Shown piece after piece: positions 7,776 through 17,219 of a stretch of DNA of 44,555 nt. The stretch is from positions 1-44,555 of the forward strand of contig NZ_JAIVFO010000017.1 in the NCBI RefSeq assembly GCF_029991245.1, written 5' to 3'. A program made the translations under genes and the position numbers. Position 1 is the first letter of the stretch. The number at the start of each line of letters is the position of its first letter. The notes below the pieces were generated by a model. It made no database searches, was not told the origin of the DNA, and worked only from the letters and a program-made list of their open reading frames with translations. The stretch is from Xanthobacter autotrophicus (lineage in GTDB: Bacteria; Pseudomonadota; Alphaproteobacteria; Rhizobiales; Xanthobacteraceae).

Positions 7776-8614
7776 GCCCACGGCTGGTGGATGCCCTGCC
7801 GCGTCCGTCCGGCGCGCCCGGGCTCAGGGTCTGGCTGAAGTCGTCGGGCTATGCCCGGCGCCTTCTGCTCGGGGAAGGGGGAGACCCGTGGGAGAGCGCG
7901 CCGCGCTATCTCTCCTTCTTCACCCAGGCCCATAGCCTGCTGCGACCGGATGTGGGCGTGGTGGATGCGGGCGATCTCTACCGCTCCTGGGTGGCGCGGC
8001 ATCCTGCCCTGAAGACGCAGATGGCGGCGAAATCCCGCGCCGCCTTTCCCCTCAAGCGCATGCTGGAGGAGGAGGGCCCCCGCCGGCTGCTCGCGGAGGT
8101 GGTGGAGGCGGTGGCGGCGAGCCTGCGCGGGCAGGCGCCGTTGGTGCTCGCCTTGCCCGCCCCGCGGCGCTGGCTCGCCGAGGCCGCCGCCTTCGCCGGG
8201 CGGGAGGGCATCCCGATCGACGCCGACATGGTCGAGAGTGCCGCCATGTACATGGCCGACCTCGTACGCGTGGTCTCGGCCCTGCCTATCGGCGGGCTGT
8301 TGCTGGAGGAGGACCAGGCGGCCGAAGACGGCGACATGGAAGCGGGCCGGCCGCTGGTGAACGTCGCGCGGCATTATCGCTGGGGCCTTGCCTTGCGCGG
8401 GCGTGACGGGGGCGCCACGGAGGAACTCGACACCCTCATCAGCGCCGTGCCGGTTGAGGGTGGGGATTTCGCCCTCGGCCTCGACGTGAGCGGGGAATTG
8501 TGGAGCGGCGGCGCCCTCGCCGCGCTCGGTCGCGGCCAGTTCTACTTCGCCGAGATCCCCGAGGGGGCGGAGCCGGAAACCGTGCTCCATCAGCTCGCCC
8601 GGCTCAGGGCCTGA
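7772..8614 (+). CDS. apcE: Acetophenone carboxylase-type subunit E
   Basis: A 280-residue protein of about 30 kDa. Its ATG overlaps the apcD stop (ATGA at 7772-7775) and is preceded by GGGGGGTGAG, so it is translationally coupled. I recognise it mainly by position: acetophenone carboxylase needs a separate fifth subunit encoded last in the operon. No transmembrane segment or cofactor motif is clear. The central part (PLVLALPAPRRWL, then MADLVRVVSALP and GGLLLEED) faintly recalls TIM-barrel proteins of the uroporphyrinogen-decarboxylase type, which is speculative. A GGCTCAGG-G-CCTGAGCC palindrome (8601-8617) covers the stop codon. Confidence 0.65.
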   Translation: MSPRLVDALPRPSGAPGLRVWLKSSGYARRLLLGEGGDPWESAPRYLSFFTQAHSLLRPDVGVVDAGDLYRSWVARHPALKTQMAAKSRAAFPLKRMLEEEGPRRLLAEVVEAVAASLRGQAPLVLALPAPRRWLAEAAAFAGREGIPIDADMVESAAMYMADLVRVVSALPIGGLLLEEDQAAEDGDMEAGRPLVNVARHYRWGLALRGRDGGATEELDTLISAVPVEGGDFALGLDVSGELWSGGALAALGRGQFYFAEIPEGAEPETVLHQLARLRA

Positions 8615-8757
8615 GCCACCTCGTCCGCCAGCGACCCCGGACCGTGGCCCACGCCCGGCCGGGGCAGGGCGGCACCACGTCCGCGCGCCTGCGGGGCGCG
8701 CGGACCAGCGCGGCGCGCCAAGGCCGTCCATCAATCAAAGATCAGTCCGGAGGAAAC

Positions 8758-9642
8758 ATGATCCGTTCGTTCAAGACCATTGTTCTCGCCGCCTTCTGCG
8801 CACTGCTCGCGGGTGCGCCCGCGGGAGCTGCCGACGTGAATTCCGGCGACTACCTGCCCGCACCTGCCGGCACCAACCTGCTTGTCTTCTATAGCCAGTA
8901 TGCGACGCGCGATGAATATGTCAGCGCTTCAGGGCAGACCATCTCCAATGACACCGGCCTTGATTCCTACGTCAACATTCTGCGCTACGTGCATTACTTC
9001 GACATCGGCGGCTTCACGGTGGCGCCGCAGGTGCTCATCCCGGCCGGCACGCTCTACAACGGCCGGCTTGGCGGCGCCTCGTTCGACGCCGCCGCCGGCC
9101 TCGGCGACCCCATCCTCGCGACCACGGTCTGGGTGGTGAACAACAAGGCGACGCAGACCTATATCGGCATCATGCCCTATCTGTTCCTGCCCGTTGGCCA
9201 GTACAGCGCAGGTGATGTGCTGAACCTGGGCGAGAACCGCTGGAAACTCGATTTGCAGGCGGGATGGTACCAGGGCCTCACGCATGGCGTCGCACTCCAG
9301 CTCACCGGCGACGCCATCTGGTATGGCGACAATACCAAGGCGGGCAACGGCACGCAGACCCTGTCGCAAGACCCCACCTATCAGCTCCAGGCCTGGCTCT
9401 CCTACGCCGTTGCTCCCACCTGGTCGGCGGCTGTGGGCTATTCCCAGTTCTGGGGCGGCACCGAATATCTGGCCGGGGTGGCCACCGGCAACGCCACCGA
9501 GCGCTCGCAGGTGCGGGTCGAGCTGTCCAAGTTCGTCACGCCGACTTTCCAGGTGCTGGGATTGATCCAGCGCGATGTCGCGGCCTCGGGAGGCTTTCCC
9601 GAGGCTTTCCGCGGAACGGTTCGCCTGCTTCAGGTCTTTTAG
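8758..9642 (+). CDS. Outer-membrane protein of the phenol MetA-pathway family
   Basis: A 294-residue protein starting at ATG 8758, six bases after GGAGG. Residues 1-24 form a signal peptide ending in AGA/A. The rest is rich in alternating aromatic and polar strands (YVNILRYVHYFDIGGF, SYVAPTW-like strands) and ends in phenylalanine, typical of an outer-membrane beta-barrel. The pattern matches the Phenol_MetA_deg transporter family, often found with aromatic catabolic genes. It lies 143 bp downstream of apcE on the same strand and may import the hydrophobic ketone. Co-transcription with apc is likely but not proven. Confidence 0.65.
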   Translation: MIRSFKTIVLAAFCALLAGAPAGAADVNSGDYLPAPAGTNLLVFYSQYATRDEYVSASGQTISNDTGLDSYVNILRYVHYFDIGGFTVAPQVLIPAGTLYNGRLGGASFDAAAGLGDPILATTVWVVNNKATQTYIGIMPYLFLPVGQYSAGDVLNLGENRWKLDLQAGWYQGLTHGVALQLTGDAIWYGDNTKAGNGTQTLSQDPTYQLQAWLSYAVAPTWSAAVGYSQFWGGTEYLAGVATGNATERSQVRVELSKFVTPTFQVLGLIQRDVAASGGFPEAFRGTVRLLQVF

Positions 9643-9901
9643 GGTAATTCCAGAAAAAGTCTGAACGGCAGGATCGTCGGCCGCCACCGCCACCGCCACG
9701 GGCGCGAAGGAGACCTCTCTTGCGGAGGGGCTTGCGTTCGAGCGCCGGACCTTCCAAGCGCTGTTTGCAACCCCTGACCAAAAGAGGGGATGGCCGCATT
9801 CGTCGAGAAACGGCCGCCTCGGTTTCGCGATCAGGAAAAGCCAAATAGTTTAGAGTTAAACTTGCGAAAACCGATCCATATGAAAGTCTCGATCCGGCGC
9901 C
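9643..9901. other. Intergenic region without a recognised gene; degenerate repeat and AT-rich inverted repeat
   Basis: This 259-bp gap lies between convergent genes. GGTAATTCCAGAAAAAGT (about 9644-9661) resembles the first module of the repeat at 11947-12115. Near the other end, AGTTTA-GAGT-TAAACT (9847-9862) is a perfect inverted repeat in an unusually AT-rich patch. I see no credible coding frame. Confidence 0.4.
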
Positions 9902-10780
9902 TCAGGCGACGGCGGCGGGATAGGGCTGGGCGGCCAGGGTCTCGGTGAGGAAGGTGACGAGGGGGCGCACCAGGTCCGCCTCGGCCCGTTCCTCGCCCAC
10001 CAGCACGATCTCGGTCACGGGCAAGGCGGGCCAGTGTTCCGGCGCGCGCAGGGCCTGCATGTCGGAGCCGATGAAGGAGCGCCCGAGCACGGTCACGCCG
10101 AGGCCGCCGGCCACTGCTGCGCGGATGCCGGTGAGGCTGGACGCCGTGCAGGCGGCGAACCAGGGCTGGCGCACCGCGTCCAGCGCCTGGATCATCACCT
10201 CGCGATAGGTGCAGGGCGGCGGCAGCAGGACCAGCGGCGCGGGGCGGCCGAAATCGGGCTGGTAGTCGGCGGAGGCCATCCACACCAATGGCTCGCGCCA
10301 GATCACGCGGCCGCGCTGGGCGGTGCCGTCCTTCTTGGCGATGACGGCGTCGAGCTGTCCGGCGTCAAAGGCGCCGAGCAACTCGCAGCTGAGGGCGGTG
10401 CGCAATTCCATGTGCAGGCCCGGATACAGCCGCTGGAACCGCGCCAGCATGCCCGGCAGCAGGTTCGGCATGAAATCCTCGGACACCCCGAGGCGCAGGC
10501 TGCCGACGGTGGGCTCCAGCAGCGAGCGCACCGTAACGTCATTCAGCTCCAGCATGCGCCGGGCCATCGCCAGCAGCTTGTCCCCCTCGCGGGTGAGGGT
10601 GAGAGACCGGCTGGTGCGCTCGAACACGCGACGCCCCAAAAGGTCTTCAAGCTTGAGGATCTTCTGGCTCACCGCCGATTGCGAACGGCCGACCACCTCG
10701 GCGGCGGCGGTGAAGCCTCCGGTCTCGGCCACGGCCACGAAGGCGCGCAGCAGGTCCAGTTCAAGATCGGGAAAGCGCAT
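9902..10780 (-). CDS. LysR-family transcriptional regulator
   Basis: A 292-residue protein with the standard LysR layout. The N-terminal winged helix-turn-helix is at about residues 5-64 (LDLLRAFVAVAETGGFTAAA, then SQSAVSQKILKLE). An effector-binding domain follows from about residue 90 (GSLRLGVSEDFMPNLLPGML). It is divergent from the oxidoreductase gene at 10933, so in the usual LysR pattern it probably controls that gene and itself from the shared 152-bp region. It could also respond to the apc substrate, but the sigma-54 promoter there argues for another regulator. Confidence 0.85.
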   Translation of the reverse strand: MRFPDLELDLLRAFVAVAETGGFTAAAEVVGRSQSAVSQKILKLEDLLGRRVFERTSRSLTLTREGDKLLAMARRMLELNDVTVRSLLEPTVGSLRLGVSEDFMPNLLPGMLARFQRLYPGLHMELRTALSCELLGAFDAGQLDAVIAKKDGTAQRGRVIWREPLVWMASADYQPDFGRPAPLVLLPPPCTYREVMIQALDAVRQPWFAACTASSLTGIRAAVAGGLGVTVLGRSFIGSDMQALRAPEHWPALPVTEIVLVGEERAEADLVRPLVTFLTETLAAQPYPAAVA

Positions 10781-10803
10781 GGCGATCTATTCGCATATCG
10801 ATT

Positions 10804-10817
10804 TTCTGCGATCAGAA
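10804..10817. promoter_or_regulatory. Palindrome in the LysR/oxidoreductase divergent region, candidate LysR box
   Basis: TTCTG-CGAT-CAGAA is a perfect dyad 24 bp upstream of the lysR start. LysR proteins bind T-N11-A dyads of this kind. This is inference from symmetry and position. Confidence 0.4.
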
Positions 10818-10932
10818 TTATGCGTTTTCCGTCTTGAAGACAATGCGGCATCCTCCCGTCCCATCAACCCACGAGGTCGAGCATGCGTGTCCGAGTGCTC
10901 GAAGCCGCCTCTCGCAGCACCGAGGTTTTGCC

Positions 10933-11946
10933 GTGAAAGCCATTGGATTTTATGCGTCTCTCCCCATCGAGGACGCGTCGTCTCTGGTCGATGTGGATAT
11001 CCCCGCGCCGGAGCTGCGGCCCCATGACCTGCTGGTGCGGGTGCGTGCCGTCTCGGTCAATCCGGTGGATGTGAAGGTCCGCGCCAGGACGACGCCGTCC
11101 GAGGGCACGGCGCACATCCTCGGCTACGACGCGGTCGGCACCGTCGAGGCCGTGGGCCCGCAGGTGACCCTGTTTCGCCCCGGCGACGAGGTGTTCTACG
11201 CCGGCAGCATCGACCGTCCCGGCACCAATTCGGAACTCCACGCCGTGGACGAGCGCATCGTCAGCCGCAAGCCGGCGACGCTCAGCGATGCCGAGGCGGC
11301 GGCGCTGCCGCTCACCGCCATCACCGCCTGGGAATTGCTGTTCGACCGCCTTCGCGTGCCCTACGGGACCAAGACGCAGGACGGCGCCATCCTCATCGTC
11401 AACGGGGCAGGCGGGGTCGGCTCCATCCTCACCCAGCTGGCGCGGCGGCTCACCGGCCTCACGGTGATCGCGACCGCCTCCCGGCCCGAGACCATCGCAT
11501 GGTGCAAGAGCATGGGCGCACACCATGTGATCGACCATCGCCAGCCCCTCGACGCGGGCCTGAAGGCCATCGGCATTCCTCAGGTGGAATATGTGGCGAG
11601 CCTCACCGCCACCGACCAGCATCTGCCGGCCATCGCCAATGCTCTGGCGCCGCAGGGGGCGCTGGCGCTGATCGACGATCCCAAGACGCTCGACATCGTG
11701 CCGTTCAAGCGCAAGAGCCTGTCGGTGCATTGGGAACTCATGTTCACCCGCCCGCTCTTCGCCACGCCGGATCTCATCCGCCAGCACCAGTTGCTGAACG
11801 AGATTTCGGCGCTGGTGGATGCCGGCCTGCTGCGCACCACCCTGCGCGAGCAACTGGGCGCCATCACCGCCGCCAATTTGCGCAAGGCGCACGCGCTGGT
11901 GGAAAGCGGCCGCAGCATCGGCAAGGCCGTTCTGGTGGGCTTCTAG
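10933..11946 (+). CDS. Zinc-type alcohol dehydrogenase-like / quinone oxidoreductase family protein
   Basis: A 337-residue MDR-superfamily NAD(P)H oxidoreductase. I place the start at GTG 10933 (KAIGFYASLPIED), seven bases after GAGG; the frame is open upstream to 10834. The N-terminal GroES-like domain has VSVNPVDVKVR and GYDAVGTVEAVG, and the Rossmann segment has NGAGGVGSILTQLARRL. The cysteine ligands of true zinc alcohol dehydrogenases are absent, so a zinc-free quinone- or enone-reductase-like activity is more likely. It is divergent from a LysR gene and followed by a strong terminator, so it is probably a single-gene transcript. Confidence 0.75.
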   Translation: MKAIGFYASLPIEDASSLVDVDIPAPELRPHDLLVRVRAVSVNPVDVKVRARTTPSEGTAHILGYDAVGTVEAVGPQVTLFRPGDEVFYAGSIDRPGTNSELHAVDERIVSRKPATLSDAEAAALPLTAITAWELLFDRLRVPYGTKTQDGAILIVNGAGGVGSILTQLARRLTGLTVIATASRPETIAWCKSMGAHHVIDHRQPLDAGLKAIGIPQVEYVASLTATDQHLPAIANALAPQGALALIDDPKTLDIVPFKRKSLSVHWELMFTRPLFATPDLIRQHQLLNEISALVDAGLLRTTLREQLGAITAANLRKAHALVESGRSIGKAVLVGF

Positions 11947-12115
11947 AGCAATTCCAGCAAAAGTGCGAAGCGATTTTGCGTCCGGAATTGCGATGAAACA
12001 AAGGTTTAGAGCATGTTCGGCGAACCGGTGTTTGCCGAACATGCTCTAGAGTTTTTTCGAGCGAAATGGATACCGGTTCGCGTCAAGAAAGCGCGCCACA
12101 ACAAGACGCTAGAAC
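11947..12115 (+). repeat. Composite alphaproteobacterial palindromic repeat
   Basis: Three modules follow the oxidoreductase stop. The first (about 11947-12000) contains GCAATTCCAGCAAAAGTGCG and CGGAATTGCG, able to pair. The second is the long hairpin at 12007-12046. The third (12050-12115) contains TTTTTTCGAGCGAAATGGAT and ACCGGTTCGCG. Partial copies occur at 353-402 and 9644-9661, which marks it as a dispersed element. Confidence 0.6.
12007..12056 (+). terminator. Strong intrinsic terminator within the repeat
   Basis: AGAGCATGTTCGGC (12007-12020) pairs perfectly with GCCGAACATGCTCT (12033-12046); the stem can extend inward through three more pairs. It is followed by AGAG and six T residues (12051-12056). 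It would end transcription of the oxidoreductase gene. Confidence 0.7.
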
Positions 12116-12225
12116 GCCTTCCGTCTCGCATCCACCACGCGGCGACGAACGCGAAGCCGTCGGTTCCGGCCGGGTTGCCGGCGCCGCGGTCTTGGCTATG
12201 CCGTACAGCCCGGCATCCGGCAGCA

Positions 12226-12259
12226 ACCGCGGGGGGTGGGCAAGCCCACCCCCCGCGGT
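12226..12259 (-). terminator. Very stable hairpin after iorB
   Basis: ACCGCGGGGGGTGGGC (12226-12241) and GCCCACCCCCCGCGGT (12244-12259) form a perfect 16-bp stem with only AA between. It lies 24 bp beyond the iorB stop. There is no T-run on the minus strand, so it may work as a transcript-end stabiliser or a factor-assisted terminator. Confidence 0.6.
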
Positions 12260-12283
12260 CTCCATATGGCGGGCGGTGCGCGA

Positions 12284-14509
12284 TCAGGCCGGCTTGAACG
12301 CCTGCCCGGCGAAGGGCAGGCGATGGACCGGCCGGCCGGTGGCGGCGAGCAGGGCATTGGCCACGGCGGGCGCGAGGGGCGGCACGCCCGGTTCGCCCAC
12401 GCCGGTGGGCGCCACATCCGAGGCGACGAGGTGCACCTCCACCTTCGGCATCTGCGACATGCGCAGGGGCTCGTAGGTGTCGAAGTTGGCCTGCTCCACG
12501 GCGCCCTTGTCGAGGGTGATGGCATCATGCAGCGCGGCCCCGAGGCCGAAGCCGACGCCGCCCTCGATCTGGGCCCGCACCACGTCCGGATTGACCACCA
12601 CGCCGCAATCCACCGCCGCCACCACGCGCTCCACCTTCACGCCGGAATCGGCCAGCGAAATCTCCACCACCTCCGCCACATAGGTGTTGAAGCTCTTGTG
12701 GGCGGCGATGCCGCGCGTGCGGCCCGCCGGCAGTGGGGTGCCCCAGCCGGCCTTGTCGGCGGCGAGGCGGATGACGGCCTTCAGCCGTTCGTCCGTGGCG
12801 TGGGCGAGGCGGAACGCCACCGGGTCCTGCCCCGCCGCGCGGGCGAGCTGGTCCATCATCACCTCCACCGCATAGGCGGTGTGGGTGTGGCCCACCGAGC
12901 GCCACCACAGCACCGGCACGCCCGTCTTCATGGTGGTCAGCTCGACCTTCATGTTGGGGATGTCGTAGGCGCCGTGGGTGCCCTCGATGGAGGTCTCGTC
13001 GACGCCGTTCTTCACCATGACCTGCTCGAAGAAGGTCCCGGCGAGGATGGACTGGCCGACCACATGGTGATGCCACGCCACCGGCTTGCCCGAGGCATCC
13101 ACCGCCGCGCGCACCTTGTGGACGTAGACTGGCCGGTAGTAGCCGGCCTTCATGTCGTCCTCGCGGGTCCACACCAGCTTCACCGGCACGCCCTTGCCGT
13201 GGGCCTTGGCGATGGCCACCGCCTCCACCACGAAGTCGGAGCTGGCGAGCGCCCGTCGGCCGAAGCTGCCGCCGGCCCACAACGTGTGGATCTCCACCTT
13301 GTCCGGCGCCACGCCCGCGGTGTGGGCCGCGTTCGGCAGGTCGGCGGAGGGGAACTGGCAGCCGGTCCAGATGGTGACCGCCCCGTCCTTCACCTGCGCC
13401 GCCGCGTTCATGGGCTCCATGGCGGCGTGGGCGAGGTAGGGGAACTCGAACTCCGCCTCCACCAGCTTCACGCCGGGGGCCTTCAGCGCGGTCTCCACGT
13501 CGCCGTGGGCCTCCACCGGCAGGCCGGGCTTGGCGAAGGCCGCCTTGTAGTCGGCGAGGATGTCGGCGGAGCTGCGGGTCTCGGCTTTGCTCTCGTCCCA
13601 CTCCACCTTCAGGGCATCGCGGCCCTTGATGGCGGCGTGGGTGGTGGTGGCGAGCACGGCGACGCCCTGCGGCACCATCACCACGTCCTTCACGCCATTC
13701 ACCGCCTTCGCGGCGGTGGCGTCGAAGCTCTTCGGCGTGGCGCCGAAGCGCGGCGGATGGGCGACCACCGCCACCAGCATGTCCGGCAGCTTGAGGTCCT
13801 GGGTATAGATGCGGGCGCCCGTGGTCTTGGCGACGTTATCGACCCGGTGGATGCCCTCCTTGCCGATGAGGGTGAAGGCGGACGCCGCCTTCAGCTTCGG
13901 CTCGGCGGGCACCTGTTCCTTGGCGGCGGCCTCGGCCAGTGCGCCGAAGCCGGCGCTGCGGCTGCCGGCGCTGACCACGCCGCCGGAGACCTTGACGGTC
14001 GCGGGATCGACGCCCCACTGCCGGGCGGCGGCGGCCACCAGCATGGCGCGGGCTGCTGCGCCGGCGGTGCGGTAGACGGTGTAGCTTGCGGCGATGGAGG
14101 TGGAGCCGCCCGTGCCCTGGGCGCCGCCGAACAGGGCGTTGCCGTAGGTTTTGGCGTCGGCGGGAGCGAACTGCGTGGTCACCTTGGACCAGTCCGCATC
14201 CAGCTCGTCGGCGGCGAGGGTGGCAAGGCCGGTGGCGATGCCCTGGCCCTTGTCCAGATGCTTGACGATGACCGTCACCGTGCCGTCCGGAGCGATCTTG
14301 ACGAAGGGATTGAAGGCCTGGCCGGCCGCATCCGCGCCGGCCGGAGCGGCGTGCGCCACCTCTGGCCTGAGCCCGAGCACGAGGCCGATGCCCGCCCCAC
14401 CCATGGCGGCGAGGACGAAGCGGCGGGAGAGCGGCGTCTGCGCGGCGCCGGAGAGCGCGGCGGCAAGGCCGGACACAACGCCCGGCTCCAGCTTCTGTAG
14501 CATGTGCAT
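12284..14509 (-). CDS. iorB: Isoquinoline 1-oxidoreductase-type molybdopterin subunit (xanthine-oxidase family)
   Basis: A 741-residue molybdenum-cofactor-binding hydroxylase or aldehyde-dehydrogenase subunit. Near the N-terminus [20 protein letters not shown] is a twin-arginine signal, so the complex is probably exported folded to the periplasm. The catalytic glutamate lies in [11 protein letters not shown] (E706), and [15 protein letters not shown] is the typical cofactor-binding region of IorB-type proteins. It is 3 bp downstream of iorA, which supplies the iron-sulphur centres. As in other iorAB-type enzymes there is no FAD subunit, so electrons may go to a periplasmic cytochrome. The substrate (N-heterocycle or aldehyde) cannot be read from the sequence. 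Confidence 0.85.
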   Translation of the reverse strand: MHMLQKLEPGVVSGLAAALSGAAQTPLSRRFVLAAMGGAGIGLVLGLRPEVAHAAPAGADAAGQAFNPFVKIAPDGTVTVIVKHLDKGQGIATGLATLAADELDADWSKVTTQFAPADAKTYGNALFGGAQGTGGSTSIAASYTVYRTAGAAARAMLVAAAARQWGVDPATVKVSGGVVSAGSRSAGFGALAEAAAKEQVPAEPKLKAASAFTLIGKEGIHRVDNVAKTTGARIYTQDLKLPDMLVAVVAHPPRFGATPKSFDATAAKAVNGVKDVVMVPQGVAVLATTTHAAIKGRDALKVEWDESKAETRSSADILADYKAAFAKPGLPVEAHGDVETALKAPGVKLVEAEFEFPYLAHAAMEPMNAAAQVKDGAVTIWTGCQFPSADLPNAAHTAGVAPDKVEIHTLWAGGSFGRRALASSDFVVEAVAIAKAHGKGVPVKLVWTREDDMKAGYYRPVYVHKVRAAVDASGKPVAWHHHVVGQSILAGTFFEQVMVKNGVDETSIEGTHGAYDIPNMKVELTTMKTGVPVLWWRSVGHTHTAYAVEVMMDQLARAAGQDPVAFRLAHATDERLKAVIRLAADKAGWGTPLPAGRTRGIAAHKSFNTYVAEVVEISLADSGVKVERVVAAVDCGVVVNPDVVRAQIEGGVGFGLGAALHDAITLDKGAVEQANFDTYEPLRMSQMPKVEVHLVASDVAPTGVGEPGVPPLAPAVANALLAATGRPVHRLPFAGQAFKPA

Positions 14510-14512
14510 GGA

Positions 14513-14974
14513 TCAGGCCTCCAGCCGGCGGGCCGCGTCATGGATCGCGGCGCGGATGCGGTGGTAGGTGGCGCAGCGGCAGACATTGCCGTCCATCGCC
14601 GCGTCGATGTCGGGATCGGTGGGCTTCTTGTTTTCGGCGAGCAGCGCCACCGCGGACATGATCTGCCCGGATTGGCAATAGCCGCACTGGACCACGTCGA
14701 GGCTCACCCAGGCGGCGCGGACCGCCTCGGCCTCGCGGCCCTGGAGGCCCTCGATGGTGATGATCTTGGCGTTGCCGACGTCGCCGAGCGTGGTCTGGCA
14801 GGACCGCACCGGCGTGCCGTCGAGATGCACGGTGCAGGCGCCGCACAGGGCCTGGCCGCAGCCGAACTTGGTGCCGACGAGATCAAGCTCGTCGCGCAGG
14901 ACCCAGAGCAGCGGTGTATCGGGATCGGCGTCGACGGTGCGCGCCTGTCCGTTCACTGTGAGTGTGACGGCCAT
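14513..14974 (-). CDS. iorA: Isoquinoline 1-oxidoreductase-type [2Fe-2S] subunit
   Basis: A 153-residue ferredoxin-type subunit. The start at ATG 14974 ([10 protein letters not shown]) has GAGG seven bases upstream; the frame continues upstream without family similarity. The plant-type cluster ligands are C39, C44, C47 and C59 (CGQALCGAC, then RSC). The second cluster uses CGYC and CRC in the C-terminal four-helix domain. It passes electrons from the molybdenum site of IorB. The pair is a two-gene operon on the minus strand; its promoter must lie in 14975-15401. Confidence 0.88.
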   Translation of the reverse strand: MAVTLTVNGQARTVDADPDTPLLWVLRDELDLVGTKFGCGQALCGACTVHLDGTPVRSCQTTLGDVGNAKIITIEGLQGREAEAVRAAWVSLDVVQCGYCQSGQIMSAVALLAENKKPTDPDIDAAMDGNVCRCATYHRIRAAIHDAARRLEA

Positions 14975-15401
14975 GGGTACCTCGGTATTGCGAGAGGCAC
15001 AGCCGCATCTGTGCTTGATAAGGCGAGGGGGACGCGCATTCCACGCGCCCCAGGGTCCATGGCGCCGCCCCGACGCAGATGGTCCCGCTCCCAAATGCTA
15101 GCCCGCTTTCTCGATGGATTCCAGACTGCGGTGCCATCACGATCCGGGGAGCATGGCGGGCGATCGATCCGGCGTGCGCTTTCGGGTGTGCCACCACAGC
15201 AGGAGGAAAGCCCGAAAGGCCACTTGTCGTTTCCAGGAACCTGTGGAACCTACGGGAGATCACATCGGGAAATGTTCCATAATCTGGAGACTGGTATGCT
15301 GGCCGCGCGGCGAAATCTGGCAGATCGGCCCCGCGCCGCGGCCAACCGGGGGCCGGACCGGGATGATGCCCGTTTCGCGCGGCCGGGCGTGACGGTGGCG
15401 G
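14975..15401. other. Divergent intergenic region between iorA and bioF
   Basis: This 427-bp gap should hold the promoters of iorAB (minus) and the biotin genes (plus). I see no BioR-type operator of the form TTATnnATAA. A weak plus-strand promoter is possible with TGTTCC and TATGCT near 15274-15300. A 45-codon open frame (15296-15433) overlaps the start of bioF in another frame; nothing identifies it as a gene. Confidence 0.35.
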
Positions 15402-16583
15402 ATGCCGGCGAGGCCATCCGTGGCGGCGCATGAGGCGGCCCTCGCGGCGCTGAGCCGCCGGGGCCGGTTGCGCACGCTGGCTCCCGCGCAGGGCGCCGAT
15501 TTTGCCTCAAATGATTATCTGGGCCTTGCCCAGTCGGAGGAATTGCGCCAGGCCGCATCCGCCGCGCTGGCCCGCGGCGTGCCGCTGGGCGCCGGCGGAT
15601 CGCGCCTGCTGCGCGGCAACCACCCGGAGCACGAGGCCCTGGAAGCCGAGGCGGCGGCCTTCTTCGGTGCCGAGGCCGCGCTGTTCTTCGCCGGCGGATT
15701 CGCCGCCAACGCCGCGCTGGTTTCCACCCTGCCGCGCCGGGGCGACCTCGTAGTCTATGACGAACTCATCCATGCCAGCGTCCATGAGGGCCTCGCCGGG
15801 GCTTCATCGGCGGAGCGCGTCGAGGCGGTGGCGACGCGGCATGCCGATGCCGATGCCGTGGATGATGCCATCCGGGCCTGGCGCACCAGGGGCGGGCGCG
15901 GGCGCGCCTGGATCGCGGCGGAAACGCTCTACAGCATGGACGGCGATTTCGCCCCCCTCGACGATCTGTGCGCCGTGGCCGAGCGGCACGACGCCATGCT
16001 CCTGCTGGACGAGGCCCACGCCACCGGCGTCTATGGGCCGGCGGGGAGGGGGCTCGCCGCGCATCTGGAAGGGCGCGACACCGTGGTGACGCTGCACACC
16101 TGCGGCAAGGCGCTGGGCGTCATGGGCGCGCTGGTGTGCCTGCCGCGCGGGCTCAGGGACTATATGGTGAACCGTTCGCGGCCCTTCATCTACGCCACCG
16201 CGCCGTCGCCGCTGCTGGCTGCCACCGTGCGCGCGGCGCTGACCATCGCCGAAGCGGCGCAGGACCGGCGGGACCGCCTCATGGCGCGCATTGCCCATGC
16301 CCGGCGGGCGCTGGCCGGGATCGGCCTTCCGGCCACACACTCGCAGATCCAGAAGGTCATTCTGGGGTCCGACCGGCGGGCGACGGCCGTTGCCGGCGCC
16401 CTGCAGGCGCAAGGGTTCGATGTGCGGGCGATCCGCCCGCCCACCGTGCCGGAGGGCACCGCGCGCCTGCGTATTGCGCTGACGCTCAACGTGTCCGAGG
16501 CCGCTCTGGATGCGCTGGTGGATGCCCTCGCGCAGGCTCTCGCGGCGGGGCCGGGCGCCCAGGCCGAAAGGTCGGCCCAGTGA
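15402..16583 (+). CDS. bioF: 8-amino-7-oxononanoate synthase
   Basis: A 393-residue PLP enzyme of the alpha-oxoamine synthase family. It joins pimeloyl-ACP (or -CoA) with alanine in biotin synthesis. Visible signatures are [10 protein letters not shown] near the N-terminus, [16 protein letters not shown], the aspartate motif [13 protein letters not shown], and the PLP-binding lysine K236 in HTCGKALG. The start may be ATG 15402 or GTG 15420; the latter has GAGG at 15409-15412 and is slightly favoured by ribosome-site spacing. It is first in bioF-bioD-bioA-bioZ and overlaps bioD by four bases. bioB, which often leads this cluster in relatives, is not next to it. Confidence 0.9.
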   Translation: MPARPSVAAHEAALAALSRRGRLRTLAPAQGADFASNDYLGLAQSEELRQAASAALARGVPLGAGGSRLLRGNHPEHEALEAEAAAFFGAEAALFFAGGFAANAALVSTLPRRGDLVVYDELIHASVHEGLAGASSAERVEAVATRHADADAVDDAIRAWRTRGGRGRAWIAAETLYSMDGDFAPLDDLCAVAERHDAMLLLDEAHATGVYGPAGRGLAAHLEGRDTVVTLHTCGKALGVMGALVCLPRGLRDYMVNRSRPFIYATAPSPLLAATVRAALTIAEAAQDRRDRLMARIAHARRALAGIGLPATHSQIQKVILGSDRRATAVAGALQAQGFDVRAIRPPTVPEGTARLRIALTLNVSEAALDALVDALAQALAAGPGAQAERSAQ

Positions 16584-17206
16584 CCGGCTACGTCGTCACC
16601 GGCACCGACACCGGCATCGGCAAGACCGTGTTTGCGGCCGCCCTCGCCGGCGCCCTCGACGCCGCCTACTGGAAGCCGGTGCAGGCCGGCCTGGACGGGG
16701 AGACGGATTCTCAGGTCGTGCAACGGTTGTCGGGCCTTGGGCCCGATCGCATCCTGCCCGAAGCCTACCGGCTCGTCCTGCCGGCCTCCCCGCACCGCGC
16801 GGCGGAGGCGGAGGGCATTGGCATCGATCCCGATGCGCTCGTGCTTCCTTCGACCACGCGGCCGCTGGTGGTCGAAGGGGCCGGCGGACCGCTGGTGCCG
16901 CTCACCCGCCGCCGGCTCTTTGCCGATGTGTTCGCCGCATGGGGATTGCCGGTGATCCTGTGCGCCCGCACCAGTCTCGGCACCATCAACCACACCCTGC
17001 TCGCCATCGAGGCGCTGTCGCGGCGGGGCATCGCGCTCCATGGCGTCGCCTTCATCGGCGAAGCCAACGAGGACAGCGAGCAGATCATCGCGGACCTCGG
17101 CGGCACCCGCCGCCTCGGGCGCCTGCCGCTCCTGCCCGATGTGACGCCCGCCACGCTCAAGGCCGCCTTCGCGGCGGCCTTCACCCTGGATGACTTCCAG
17201 CTCTGA
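16580..17206 (+). CDS. bioD: Dethiobiotin synthetase
   Basis: A 208-residue ATP-dependent carboxylase that closes the ureido ring of dethiobiotin from 7,8-diaminopelargonate and CO2. The P-loop GTDTGIGKT is at residues 8-16. [12 protein letters not shown] and [11 protein letters not shown] are family signatures. It starts with GTG, whose bases overlap the bioF stop (GTGA at 16580-16583), so the two genes are translationally coupled. The length fits the family. Confidence 0.9.
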   Translation: MTGYVVTGTDTGIGKTVFAAALAGALDAAYWKPVQAGLDGETDSQVVQRLSGLGPDRILPEAYRLVLPASPHRAAEAEGIGIDPDALVLPSTTRPLVVEGAGGPLVPLTRRRLFADVFAAWGLPVILCARTSLGTINHTLLAIEALSRRGIALHGVAFIGEANEDSEQIIADLGGTRRLGRLPLLPDVTPATLKAAFAAAFTLDDFQL

Positions 17207-17219
17207 ACGCTTAGAAAGA

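Noticed and set aside
5469-7781. Long antisense open frame opposite apcD
   Set aside because: Mirror frame of a strongly conserved HyuB-like gene; no protein-like motifs.
12236-14500. Long plus-strand open frame opposite iorB
   Set aside because: Composition typical of shadow frames; iorB on the minus strand has a complete family signature.
15296-15433. 45-codon leader frame before bioF
   Set aside because: It overlaps bioF out of frame, is arginine-rich and has no ribosome site better than chance; noted only as part of the intergenic region.
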